Shown here: piece after piece, positions 26,185-33,968 of the stretch
Numbering within the stretch: the first letter of the stretch is position 1
How the letters are laid out: the number at the start of each line of letters is the position of its first letter
Assembly (NCBI GenBank): GCA_036381515.1
Contig: DASVCR010000029.1
Location: 1 to 64,000 of the forward strand
Direction of reading: 5' to 3'
Origin: ZC4RG20 sp036381515
GTDB lineage: Bacteria; Pseudomonadota; Gammaproteobacteria; Steroidobacterales; Rariloculaceae
DNA length: 64,000 nt
Made by a program: the position numbers and the translations under genes
Notes under the pieces: generated by a model
Told to the model about the DNA's origin: nothing
What the model saw: only the letters and a program-made list of their open reading frames with translations
The model's database searches: none

Positions 26185-26631
26185 GTGCCGCGGCCGTCTG
26201 CGCGGGCGCCGTCCCCGCCGGGATCATCGCGTCGAGCAGGGGCAGGGCGGTCGACGCGTCGCCGGGCCGCGATTTGACAGTCCCGGTGCCATGGCCGAGG
26301 ATAGCCGCGTGCTCGCCGAGGTGGTTTAACGGCATGTTTTGCGAGGTTTTCCTGGAGCGTCGGATGCGCTTTTCTGCGAAAAGGGTGTCCGAGACGATTT
26401 GCCTGCGCGGCCGGCCGCGCAGCGCCGGCAGACAGCTAGGCCGAGCTTAGCCCCGGGGCGGCGACGCGGGCGCGTCCGACCGCCTCGGGGGTCTGATCCT
26501 CGGGACGGCCGACTTTCCAATTCCTTTCCAAGGCCCGCCGAGCCCGCGAACGACACGAAGAACAGGCCGAGTCGCGGCTCGGCTCGGGGGCCGTCCCTCT
26601 GCAGGAACAGCAACAGCAGGAGGGCTTGCAC
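26185..26631. other. 447-base intergenic region
   Basis: No convincing gene. It holds a TTGACA hexamer (26274-26279) without a good -10 partner, a degenerate B-type repeat (GAAAAGGGTGTCCGAGACGATTTG, about 26380-26403), and the dyad GCGCGGCCGGCCGCGC just after it. The segment from about 26420 to 26615 has no pattern I can name. Confidence 0.5.
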
Positions 26632-27417
26632 ATGGTGGCAAGGCAGGATTCGATGCCGCGCGACAGTGAGCGCGGTTATCCGGTAGGGCATGTGTCGCTT
26701 GCCGACGAGGAGCGCCGCATCGAGGAATTTCTCGCGACGCTCGCGCACGAGCTCAGGAATCCGCTGTCGTGCTTGCGGACGGCGATGGATCTCGTCGAGG
26801 CGCTGCTGCCCGACGAGCCGAGAGCGCGCGAGCTCAAGGGGATGATTCGCCGGCAGCTGAATCATCTGTTCCGTCTCGTCGAGGACCTGTCGGATGCGTC
26901 GAGCATCCTCGAAGGGAGGGTCGTGCTGAAGACCGAGCGGCTCGACCTGCGTCAGGTCCTGTTCGACGCCGTCGAGGTCGTCGCGCCGCTGATGACGGAG
27001 CGGCAGCATCTGCTCGCCTCCCGCATGCCGGAAAGCCCGCTCTACCTGAAGGGCGACGGCATGCGGCTGACCCAGCTCGTCGTGAACCTGCTGAACAACG
27101 CGGCGAAATTCACGCCCGTCGGCGGGCGCATCGAGATCGGTCTCGACGCTCAGGACGAGCATGCGGTGATCGTCGTCCGCGACAACGGGATCGGCATCGA
27201 TCCCGTGCTGCTGCCGCGGCTGTTCGATCGTCTCGTGCAGGCGCGACCGTCGGGCGCAGCCGGCATGGGGCTAGGGCTGCCGCTCGTTCGTCAGATCGCG
27301 GAGCTCCACGGCGGATCCGTGGCCGCGCGCAGCGACGGCATCGGCAAGGGGAGCGAATTCGTCGTCCGCCTGCCGCTGCGTGATTCGCCGAAAGCGAGGC
27401 TCCGCGCGAGCCACTGA
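26632..27417 (+). CDS. Soluble sensor-less histidine kinase
   Basis: A 261-residue protein made almost only of kinase core. HisKA dimerisation helix FLATLAHELRNPLS has phospho-acceptor His39. The ATPase domain has the N box (LLNNAAKFTP), G1 box DNGIGI and G2 box GMGLGLPLV, and ends GKGSEFVVRLPL. No transmembrane helix, PAS or other sensor domain is present and no response regulator adjoins, so it must receive its input from a partner. AGGAGG lies 8 bases before the ATG at 26632; a TTG at 26626 would be too close to it. It is convergent with the phosphoesterase gene. Confidence 0.9.
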   Translation: MVARQDSMPRDSERGYPVGHVSLADEERRIEEFLATLAHELRNPLSCLRTAMDLVEALLPDEPRARELKGMIRRQLNHLFRLVEDLSDASSILEGRVVLKTERLDLRQVLFDAVEVVAPLMTERQHLLASRMPESPLYLKGDGMRLTQLVVNLLNNAAKFTPVGGRIEIGLDAQDEHAVIVVRDNGIGIDPVLLPRLFDRLVQARPSGAAGMGLGLPLVRQIAELHGGSVAARSDGIGKGSEFVVRLPLRDSPKARLRASH

Positions 27418-27436
27418 GCGCCGGCGGCGCGCCCGG

Positions 27437-28330
27437 TCAGGTCGGGCGCGCTCCGGCGCCGCGCGCCTCCGGCCGGCGCGCCCGCCGCGCGCGAAAGAGA
27501 CGCGACGGCACGGCGACGTGGCGGCGCAGGCGTGCCGCGAGCGGCTTGCGGTGGACGACCGCGACCGAGACGCTGACCGACGCGGCGACGGCCGCGACCG
27601 ACGGCCGCCATGCGACGAGCGACAGCTCGCCGGTCCGGTCCTCGACGAGCGCGGTGCAGCTCTCGACCCAGTCGCCGTCGTTGCAGTAAAGGAGGCCGTC
27701 GACGTCGGCGATCTCGGCCTTGTGGATGTGCCCGCAGACGACGCCGTCGACGCCGGCGTCCCGCGCCGCGAGCACGGTCGCGCGCTGGAAGCGCTCGACG
27801 TAGCGGCGCACGAAGCCGAAGCGCGATTTCACGTGCTGCGCGAGCGACCAGTACGGGCGGCCGGTCACGTCGTGCAGCCAGTGAACGAAACGGTTCAGCT
27901 CGAGCAGCGCGCGGCATGCATGCGCGCCGATGCGCACGCCGAGCCCTGTGCCGCGGACGACGCAGTCGAACCGGTCGCCGTGCAGCACGAGCAGCCGTCG
28001 GCCGTTCGCGGTCGTATGGATCTTCTCGGCCGCGATCTCGATGTTGCCGAGCAGCGCGCCGGCGAAGCGGCGGATGTCATAGTCGTGATTGCCCGGAATG
28101 TAGATCACCCGAGTGCCGTCGAAGCTCTTCTGCAGGATCGTCCGCAGGACCTCGTTGTGGCTCTCGGGCCAATAGAAATCGTGACGCAGGCTCTCGAGGT
28201 CGATGATGTCGCCGACGAGATAGAGCACGTCGCAGCGCGTGCGGCGCAGGAAGTCGAGCAGCAGGGACGCGCGGCAGGAGCGCGATCCGAGATGCACGTC
28301 GGAAATCCAAACGGTTCTCTGCGCATCCAT
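27437..28330 (-). CDS. LpxH-like calcineurin-type metallophosphoesterase
   Basis: A 297-residue dinuclear metal hydrolase. All motifs are present: DVHLG (Asp11, His13), GDIIDL (Asp41), GNHDYD (81-85), VLHGDRFD (His117) and GHIHKAE. The sequence resembles the UDP-2,3-diacylglucosamine hydrolase group that acts in lipid A synthesis, but the extra WLHDVTGRPYWSLAQHVKSR region is seen in a related, less characterised branch. The last about 35 residues are Arg/Ala-rich. An ATG six codons upstream (28348) is a possible alternative start. Confidence 0.85.
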   Translation of the reverse strand: MDAQRTVWISDVHLGSRSCRASLLLDFLRRTRCDVLYLVGDIIDLESLRHDFYWPESHNEVLRTILQKSFDGTRVIYIPGNHDYDIRRFAGALLGNIEIAAEKIHTTANGRRLLVLHGDRFDCVVRGTGLGVRIGAHACRALLELNRFVHWLHDVTGRPYWSLAQHVKSRFGFVRRYVERFQRATVLAARDAGVDGVVCGHIHKAEIADVDGLLYCNDGDWVESCTALVEDRTGELSLVAWRPSVAAVAASVSVSVAVVHRKPLAARLRRHVAVPSRLFRARRARRPEARGAGARPT

Positions 28331-28577
28331 GTGCGTGCAGGAGCTCATCGGCTCGGGGGCCCTCGTGTCTGGCGGGCGCGAAGAGTCTACTGACTTGCCC
28401 GCAAAGAGCGCGGACGCGCGTCCCAAATCGGCGCGCGCGATGGTACACGTCTTTGCCGCTCGAGGCAGCCCTCGATGGTTCGCCTGGCCGGGGGGCAGGG
28501 CACCAGGGCGGCCGGGGCGCGGCGTCACACGGGTCGAGATCGCACCATCAACGCGCCTGCAGGCGTCGAGATCCCAC

Positions 28578-28623
28578 GATCGAAACTGCTGGCCGCGTCG
28601 GATCGAAACTGCCGGCGGCGTCG
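28578..28623. repeat. 23-base tandem duplication
   Basis: GATCGAAACTGC followed by a GGC-rich end is repeated at 28578-28600 and 28601-28623 with three mismatches. It lies just downstream of the broken remnant at 28625-28820. Confidence 0.7.
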
Positions 28624-28624
28624 G

Positions 28625-28820
28625 GGCGGGCGTGCAGCGGTCGTACAGCGACCTGCATCGCCCGCTCGAGGAAGTCCTCGGGAGGCAGCGACTCGGCGGT
28701 GCTGTACAGCGGCGGGGGGGCGCGCGGAATGCGCGCATGTCGTCGGTGCTCCACGTGCCTTCGAGGCTCGGGTCGCCCCACGACGTGCGTGGCGCGGTTT
28801 GCGCGCCGCTTGGGCGGCGA
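28625..28820 (-). pseudogene. Broken remnant of a secreted protein gene with a GDPSLEGTW motif
   Basis: Read on the minus strand directly after the M20 gene, one frame gives QTAPRTSWGDPSLEGTW then STDDMR. After a run of Cs (forward-strand Gs near 28720) a second frame continues with PPPLYSTAESLPPEDFLERA then MQVAV. The first part matches the mature N terminus of a proteobacterial secreted family with a G-D-P-x-L-x-G-x-W motif, which is followed by acidic DEEF-like residues. The signal peptide and the C-terminal bulk are missing. It looks like a decayed fragment, frameshifted at the homopolymer. Confidence 0.45.
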
Positions 28821-30236
28821 TTACGGCCGATCGCGCGCGGCGTGCGTCGCGACGATGTCGGCGACGCACGCAGTCAGCCGCTTGCCCGTCGCGATGTGCA
28901 GGAACTCGTTCGGTCCGTGCGCGTTCGACTGCGGCCCGAGCAGGCCGGTCACGAGGAACTGCGCGTTCGGGAAGCGCTCGCCGAGCATATTCATGAACGG
29001 GATCGTGCCGCCGGTGCCCATGTACATCGCGTCGCGGCCGAAGTACGTCGCGGACGCCCGCTGCACGGCGTCCTCGAGCCACGCCGCGGTCGGCGGCGCG
29101 TTCCAGCCGGGCATGCACGAGCCGATGTCGAACGTGACCTTCGCGCCGTACGGCGGGTCGCTCTCGAGCGCGGCCTTCACGCTGCGCGCGGCCGCATGCG
29201 GGTCGACGCCGGGGGGCAGGCGGAACGAAAGCTTCACGGCCGTGTACGGCCGGAGCACGTTGCCGGCGCTGCCGAGGTCGGGCAGGCCGTCCGCGCCGGT
29301 GACCGCGAGCGACGGGCGCCACGTGCCGTTCAGCAAGAGCTCGAACGGGTCGTCGGTCATCGGGCACATGCCGGGGACGAGCGGGAGCTTCTCGTAGACG
29401 CTGTCGCCGAGCACGGCCGCGGCGGCGCGCGCCTGCCGGATCCGCTCGTCCGGGATCTCGACCCAGAGGTCGTCGAGCAGGATGCGTCCCGTATGCACGT
29501 CCTCGACGCGGTCGAGCCGCTCGCGCAGGATCCTGAAGCTCGACGCGACGATGCCGCCCGCCATGCCCGAGTGCACGCCTTCGCGCAGCACGTCGACGCG
29601 CAAGATGCCGGTCACGTTGCCGCGCAGCGCGGTCGTGAGCCAGAGCTGATCGTAGTTGCCGCACTCGGCGTCGAGGCAGACGACGAGCGACGGCTCGCCG
29701 AGCCGCTCCGCGAGCGCATCGACGTAGGCCGGCAGGTCCGGGCTGCCGCTTTCCTCGCTCGCCTCGATCAGGATCACGCAGCGCGCGTGCGGGATCTGCT
29801 GGTCCGCGAGCGCGCGGAGCGCGCACAGCGAGCCGAACATCGCGTAGCCGTCGTCCGCGCCGCCGCGGCCGTAGAGCCTGCCGTCGCGGATCACCGGCGT
29901 CCACGGCGCGAGCCCCTCGGCCCAGCCGGTGAACTCGGGCTGCTTGTCGAGGTGGCCGTACATCAGCACGGTCCCGGGACGGCTGCCCGGTACGTCGATC
30001 AGGAGCACCGGCGTCAGGTTCGGCAGCCGCACGATCTCGACGGTCATGCCGGGTAGCGCGTGGCGCTCGGCCCAATCCCGCAAGAGCTCCGAGGCTCGGT
30101 CCATGTGGCCGTGCTGCTGCCAGTCGCGGTCGAAGGCCGGCGATTTGTTCGGAATGCGGATGTAGTCGGAGAGCGCGGGGACGATGTCGTCGTCCCATTC
30201 CGCGTCGATGAAGCGAACGAGTCGGTCGGTATCCAT
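28821..30236 (-). CDS. M20-family metallopeptidase (dipeptidase/carboxypeptidase)
   Basis: A 471-residue cytosolic di-zinc peptidase. Metal ligands can be placed in YGHLDKQPE (His), GRGGADDGYAMFG (bridging Asp), EASEESGSPD (catalytic Glu and ligand), CLDAECGNYD (Asp) and NAHGPNEF (C-terminal His). The dimerisation domain contains HSGMAGG. Length and motifs fit the CNDP/PepV-like branch that cleaves dipeptides or N-acyl amino acids. The ATG at 30236 opens with MDTDRLVRFIDAEWDDDIVP, normal for the family. No signal peptide. Confidence 0.92.
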   Translation of the reverse strand: MDTDRLVRFIDAEWDDDIVPALSDYIRIPNKSPAFDRDWQQHGHMDRASELLRDWAERHALPGMTVEIVRLPNLTPVLLIDVPGSRPGTVLMYGHLDKQPEFTGWAEGLAPWTPVIRDGRLYGRGGADDGYAMFGSLCALRALADQQIPHARCVILIEASEESGSPDLPAYVDALAERLGEPSLVVCLDAECGNYDQLWLTTALRGNVTGILRVDVLREGVHSGMAGGIVASSFRILRERLDRVEDVHTGRILLDDLWVEIPDERIRQARAAAAVLGDSVYEKLPLVPGMCPMTDDPFELLLNGTWRPSLAVTGADGLPDLGSAGNVLRPYTAVKLSFRLPPGVDPHAAARSVKAALESDPPYGAKVTFDIGSCMPGWNAPPTAAWLEDAVQRASATYFGRDAMYMGTGGTIPFMNMLGERFPNAQFLVTGLLGPQSNAHGPNEFLHIATGKRLTACVADIVATHAARDRP

Positions 30237-30310
30237 CCCTGTGTCCGAAGATGAGATTGGGCAGGAAGCGTTGCGCCTAGTCTAAGTGCTCCCGCGATGG
30301 ATTTGGCGTC

Positions 30311-30960
30311 AGCGCGAAATCGGGGTCAGAGCCCTTTTTCCGGATCGAAATCGGGGTCAGAGCCCTATTTCCGATTCAGCGAAATTGGGGTCAGAGCCCT
30401 TTTGCTGATTCAGCGGCGGATTTGGCGTCAGAGCTCTTCTTGGGTTCAAGTCGGAGACCTTTGGATGCTCTGACCGGTGATCCGCAAGTGGGGGCGAGGT
30501 CGGAAAAGGCTGTGCTCCTGAATGACGAGAGGGGCTCCGACGAAAAGGGGATCCGACAAAAAGGGGGGCCAACGAAAAAACGCTCTGACGAAAAGGGCTC
30601 TGAGCCCCAACCCGCGCTGACAAAAAGGGGCTCTGATCCCAAACCCCGTGCTGACAAAAGGGGCTCTGACCCCGAACCCCGCTGACCCCGAACTCGCCCG
30701 AACCCCGAATCCGGAAAGGAGTTCGCCGAAATCGGAACTGCAAAAGGGCTCTAACCCTCGAATGCGCTGATCTCCGAATCCAAAAAGGGCTCTGACCCCG
30801 AACCCCGCGCTGACGAAAAGGGGCTCTGACCCCGAACCCCGCTGACCCCGAACTCGCCCGAACCCCGAATCCGGAAAGAAGTCCGCCGAAATCGGAACTG
30901 CAAAGGCTCAACCTTCGAATCCGCTGATCTCCGAATCCGAAAAAGGGCTCTGACCCCGAA
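30311..30960. repeat. Array of dispersed A repeats with an internal 160-base tandem duplication
   Basis: The gap between the M20 and cyclase genes (30237-31010) is almost entirely repeats. Three forward A copies begin at 30322, 30353 and 30387, with a degenerate fourth at about 30407. Then at least six reverse copies (AAAGGGGCTCTGACCCC and variants) lie between 30585 and 30960. About 150 bases starting near 30651 are repeated near 30811 with an offset of 158-160 bases and few mismatches. Short open frames here only translate the repeat and are not genes. Confidence 0.85.
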
Positions 30961-31010
30961 TTCGAGTGGCGTATAGTCGCGGCGTCGAACGCCGAGGGGA
31001 GGAAACCGAT

Positions 31011-31988
31011 ATGCATCGTCCCGCGTCAGTTGCGCCGGCACTATGCGCGGCGCTCGCCGCCGCGCTTGCACAGATCCACGCGGCATCCGCCCAGACGCCG
31101 GCAGGTCCCGAGTGGTGGCCGTCGGAGTGGGGACCGGACGACGAGCGCGGCGCGGCGAATCTCGTGACGCCTGCGAAGGTCCTCGAGGCGGCCTCGCTGA
31201 TCCGCGAGGGCAGGATCTACGAGCTCGGCCGGACGTACGAGCACGGCATGCCGGTTTTCGGCAACCGTCACTTCAGCCTGACGATCCCGGGACTGCCGAC
31301 CTTCATATCGGGCGCGGAGAACGGCGTCGTCTTCAACGACGAGCTCGTGAGCGGCGAACTCGGCCAGATCGGCACGCAGTTTGACGGGCTCGGCCACGTC
31401 GGCACGGAGATCGACGGCGACTACGTCTTCTACAACGGTTTCAAGCTCTCCGAGTTCGGCACCTCGTACGGCCTGACGAAGCTCGGCATTGAGAAGGTCG
31501 GCGCGCTCTTCACGCGCGGCTTGCTGCTCGACGTCGCACGCTACAAGGGTGTCGAGCGGCTCGATGCGACGTACATCATCACGATCGAGGACATCGAGGG
31601 CACGCTCGCGATGGAGGGCATCGACGAGATCCGTCCCGGGGATGCGGTCCTGTTCCACACCGGCTGGGGACAGCTCTGGAACGTCGACAGCGCGGCGTAC
31701 GGCGCGAGCGAGCCGGGCCCCGGCATCACCGCGATCAAGTGGCTCGCGGAGAAGCGGATCCTGCTGACCGGCGCCGACAATTTCGCGATGGAGGCGGCTC
31801 CGGGCGAGAATCCGGAGCGGCCGATCGAAGGCCATCAGTGGCTCCTGAGCCGCGGCATCTACAACCTCGAGAACCTCGACCTTTCGGCGCTTGCCGCCGA
31901 CCGCGTCTACGAGTTCGCGTTCATTTTTGCGCCCGTGAAGCTCACCGGTGCGACCGGGTCGCCCGGCAACCCGATCGCGGTCCGCTGA
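31011..31988 (+). CDS. Secreted cyclase-family hydrolase (kynurenine formamidase-like fold)
   Basis: A 325-residue protein of the cyclase/Kynurenine formamidase superfamily with a signal peptide (ALCAALAAALAQIHAASAQ). Conserved parts are WGPDDERGAANLVTPAKVLE, GTQFDGLGHVG and DAVLFHTGWGQLW, and the late GHQWLLSRGIYNLENL. In the classic enzymes the metal motif is HxGTHxDxxxH; here GTQFDGLGH has Gln for the middle His and lacks the first. A strong GAGGGGAGGAAA site precedes the ATG at 31011, and the repeat array ends about 50 bases upstream. The substrate is unknown. Confidence 0.85.
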   Translation: MHRPASVAPALCAALAAALAQIHAASAQTPAGPEWWPSEWGPDDERGAANLVTPAKVLEAASLIREGRIYELGRTYEHGMPVFGNRHFSLTIPGLPTFISGAENGVVFNDELVSGELGQIGTQFDGLGHVGTEIDGDYVFYNGFKLSEFGTSYGLTKLGIEKVGALFTRGLLLDVARYKGVERLDATYIITIEDIEGTLAMEGIDEIRPGDAVLFHTGWGQLWNVDSAAYGASEPGPGITAIKWLAEKRILLTGADNFAMEAAPGENPERPIEGHQWLLSRGIYNLENLDLSALAADRVYEFAFIFAPVKLTGATGSPGNPIAVR

Positions 31989-31990
31989 TG

Positions 31991-32090
31991 GGACGGGGGC
32001 GGAAAATGGTGTCAGACACGATTTTCCGCGGAACCGCGTGTCCGACGCCTCCGCCCCCAACGAAAATCGTGTCTGACACCATTTTCCGGT
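31991..32090. repeat. Dispersed B repeats as a long inverted repeat
   Basis: CGGAAAATGGTGTCAGACAC with ATTTT (from 32000) pairs with its reverse complement at about 32061-32088, giving arms of 26 or more bases. GGGGGCGG and CCGCCCCC extend the symmetry. It lies immediately after the cyclase stop and before corA and could stop transcription. Confidence 0.85.
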
Positions 32091-32105
32091 GAAAGGCAGC
32101 CGACG

Positions 32106-33170
32106 ATGCGGATGAAGACGTACCACCCGCCCGGCACGTCGCCCGGGACGCTCGTCGAGCGACCGCGCGAGCCGGACGGCGAGCTGTCGATCCGGCTGAT
32201 CGACTACACGCGCGACGGGTTCACGGAGCGCACGCTCGCGCTCGCCGACGAGTGCAAGGCGTACCTCGAGAGCGACAGCCGGACGTGGATCCAGGTCAAC
32301 GGACGTCCCGATCCGGCGACGCTCCGCGAGCTCGGCGCGCAATTCGGCCTGCACGAGCTCGCGCTCGAGGACGTGCTGAACGAGGGCCAGCGCCCGAAGC
32401 TCGAGATCGACGACGATCAGATCTTCCTGATCCTGAGCCTTCCCGCATACGACGGAGAGCTCGAGGTCGCGCAGATCAGCCTCTTCGCCGGCGAGAACTA
32501 CGTCATCTGCTTCTGTCCGCTGGCCGAGGACCCGTTCGAGCCGGTGCGCAAGCGTCTGCGCGCGCCGGGCAACCGTATCCGGTCGCGCGGCGCGGACTAT
32601 CTGCTCTATGCGCTCGTCGATCTGATCATCGACGCAGCGTTCCCGCTGCTCGAGCGCTTCAGCGCGAGCCTCGAGGATCTCGAGGACGAGCTGCTCGAGA
32701 AGCCCGATGCGGAGACCCTGACACGAATCCACACGCTGCGCCGCGATCTCGTGCTGCTGCGCCGCGTCCTTTGGCCGCATCGCGAGGTGATCGGGATGCT
32801 GATCCGCGACGGCGTCGATCTGATCGACGAGCGGACGCAGCCTTACTTACGCGACTGCTACGACCACAGCATCCAGATCATGGACCTGCTCGAGAGCTTC
32901 CGCGACGTGTCGTCGAGCCTGCTCGACGTCTACCTTTCGAGCATCAGCCAGCGGACCAACGAGATCATGCGGCTCCTGACGCTGATCGCGACGATCTTCA
33001 TCCCGCTGACGTTCGTCGTCGGCATTTACGGCATGAACTTCGAGAACCCGGAAAGCCCGTGGGCGATGCCGGAGCTCTCCTGGTATTACGGTTACCCGTT
33101 GATTTGGCTCGTCATGATCGCGATCGCGGGCGGCATGATCTGGTACTTCCGCAGGCGCGGCTGGCTCTAG
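32106..33170 (+). CDS. CorA-family divalent metal ion transporter
   Basis: A 354-residue pentameric Mg2+/Co2+-type channel. A long N-terminal cytoplasmic domain (HELALEDVLNEGQRPKLEID) and a stalk helix precede two C-terminal transmembrane helices. The selectivity motif GMN lies at 309-311 in FVVGIYGMNFENPESPW. The tail after the last helix is short and basic (FRRRGWL). The ATG at 32106 has AAAGG upstream; a second in-frame ATG is two codons later. Ion preference cannot be told from sequence. Confidence 0.92.
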   Translation: MRMKTYHPPGTSPGTLVERPREPDGELSIRLIDYTRDGFTERTLALADECKAYLESDSRTWIQVNGRPDPATLRELGAQFGLHELALEDVLNEGQRPKLEIDDDQIFLILSLPAYDGELEVAQISLFAGENYVICFCPLAEDPFEPVRKRLRAPGNRIRSRGADYLLYALVDLIIDAAFPLLERFSASLEDLEDELLEKPDAETLTRIHTLRRDLVLLRRVLWPHREVIGMLIRDGVDLIDERTQPYLRDCYDHSIQIMDLLESFRDVSSSLLDVYLSSISQRTNEIMRLLTLIATIFIPLTFVVGIYGMNFENPESPWAMPELSWYYGYPLIWLVMIAIAGGMIWYFRRRGWL

Positions 33171-33215
33171 GAGCCTCTCCGACTCATGGTGCGCCTGCTG
33201 CGGCGCACCCATGGC

Positions 33216-33322
33216 GCCACTTTTCCGCCGGGCCCGCCGCACTGTTTCCGCCCGCGGCAGCCGCACTCGTTCCGCCCGCGGCCGTAGCACTCTTTCCGCC
33301 GGCCACCGGACGCTTTTCCGCC
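33216..33322. repeat. Degenerate 22-24 base tandem repeat, five copies
   Basis: TTCCGCC recurs at 33223, 33246, 33270, 33294 and 33316, each preceded by a CACT- or CGCT-like run. It lies between corA and the NTF2-like gene and is non-coding. Confidence 0.7.
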
Positions 33323-33447
33323 CACTCCCGCTGGACGCCCCGCTCCGCGCCGCCGGCCCCCCCCGCCGGGCGGCGCCGCCACCTTTTCCGCTATAGTTGG
33401 CTGCGCCGAATCGACAACCACAACGGACCACACGGCGGGAGGAATCC

Positions 33448-33930
33448 ATGAAGAAGCTGCTCGTTCCCTTTGCATTGATCGCTGCCGCGAGCTTCTCGGG
33501 CGCGGCGCTCGCGGAGGACTCCGCGCGTCTCGAGGACCGCGCCGCGATCGAGGCGCTGATGTGGCGCTATGCGCGCGCGCTCGATTCCTTCGATGCGGAC
33601 GCGTACGCGGCGGTGTACACCGAGGACGGAGAGTTCAAGGCCGGCGGCAATGCGACGAAGGGCCGCGACGCGCTGCGGCAGATGATCGCGAACCTGAAGC
33701 AGAACCGTAACGAGAGCTCGCCGCCGATGTATCACATGACGACGGACTCGTACATCGAGTTCATCGACGAGAACACCGCGCGCCATCATTCGTACTGGCT
33801 GACCGTGTTCGGCGCGGCCGGACAGGGCCAGGCGCCACGCGTCGCCGCGGCGGGGCGCGGCGTCGACGAGCTGGTCCGCGTGAACGGCCAGTGGCTCATC
33901 AAGTCGCGCAACGTCGCACCGCAGGACTGA
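33448..33930 (+). CDS. Secreted NTF2/SnoaL-like protein
   Basis: A 160-residue protein with signal peptide (MKKLLVPFALIAAASFSGAA) and a SnoaL-like fold: DRAAIEALMWRYARALDSFD, YAAVYTEDGEFKAGG, GRDALRQMI and RHHSYWLTVFG. The last strand reads VNGQWLIKSRNVAPQD. Such folds serve as small-molecule isomerases, hydratases or accessory subunits; no catalytic set can be assigned. GGGAGGA precedes the ATG. The PQQ dehydrogenase follows 38 bases later, so co-transcription is likely. Confidence 0.8.
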   Translation: MKKLLVPFALIAAASFSGAALAEDSARLEDRAAIEALMWRYARALDSFDADAYAAVYTEDGEFKAGGNATKGRDALRQMIANLKQNRNESSPPMYHMTTDSYIEFIDENTARHHSYWLTVFGAAGQGQAPRVAAAGRGVDELVRVNGQWLIKSRNVAPQD

Positions 33931-33968
33931 GCGGCGCGGCGGCGCGCGTCTGCGGACGGTGCCGCGGC

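Noticed and set aside
26310..26345. tRNA-like stretch GCCGAGGTGGTTTAACGGCA
   Set aside because: It resembles the D-arm of a serine or leucine tRNA, but no anticodon arm, T-arm or acceptor stem can be folded from the flanks.
30357..31016. Minus-strand frame of 219 codons rich in GVRAPFRQ and GQSPF peptides
   Set aside because: It only translates the A repeat array; no start signal and no similarity beyond the repeat.
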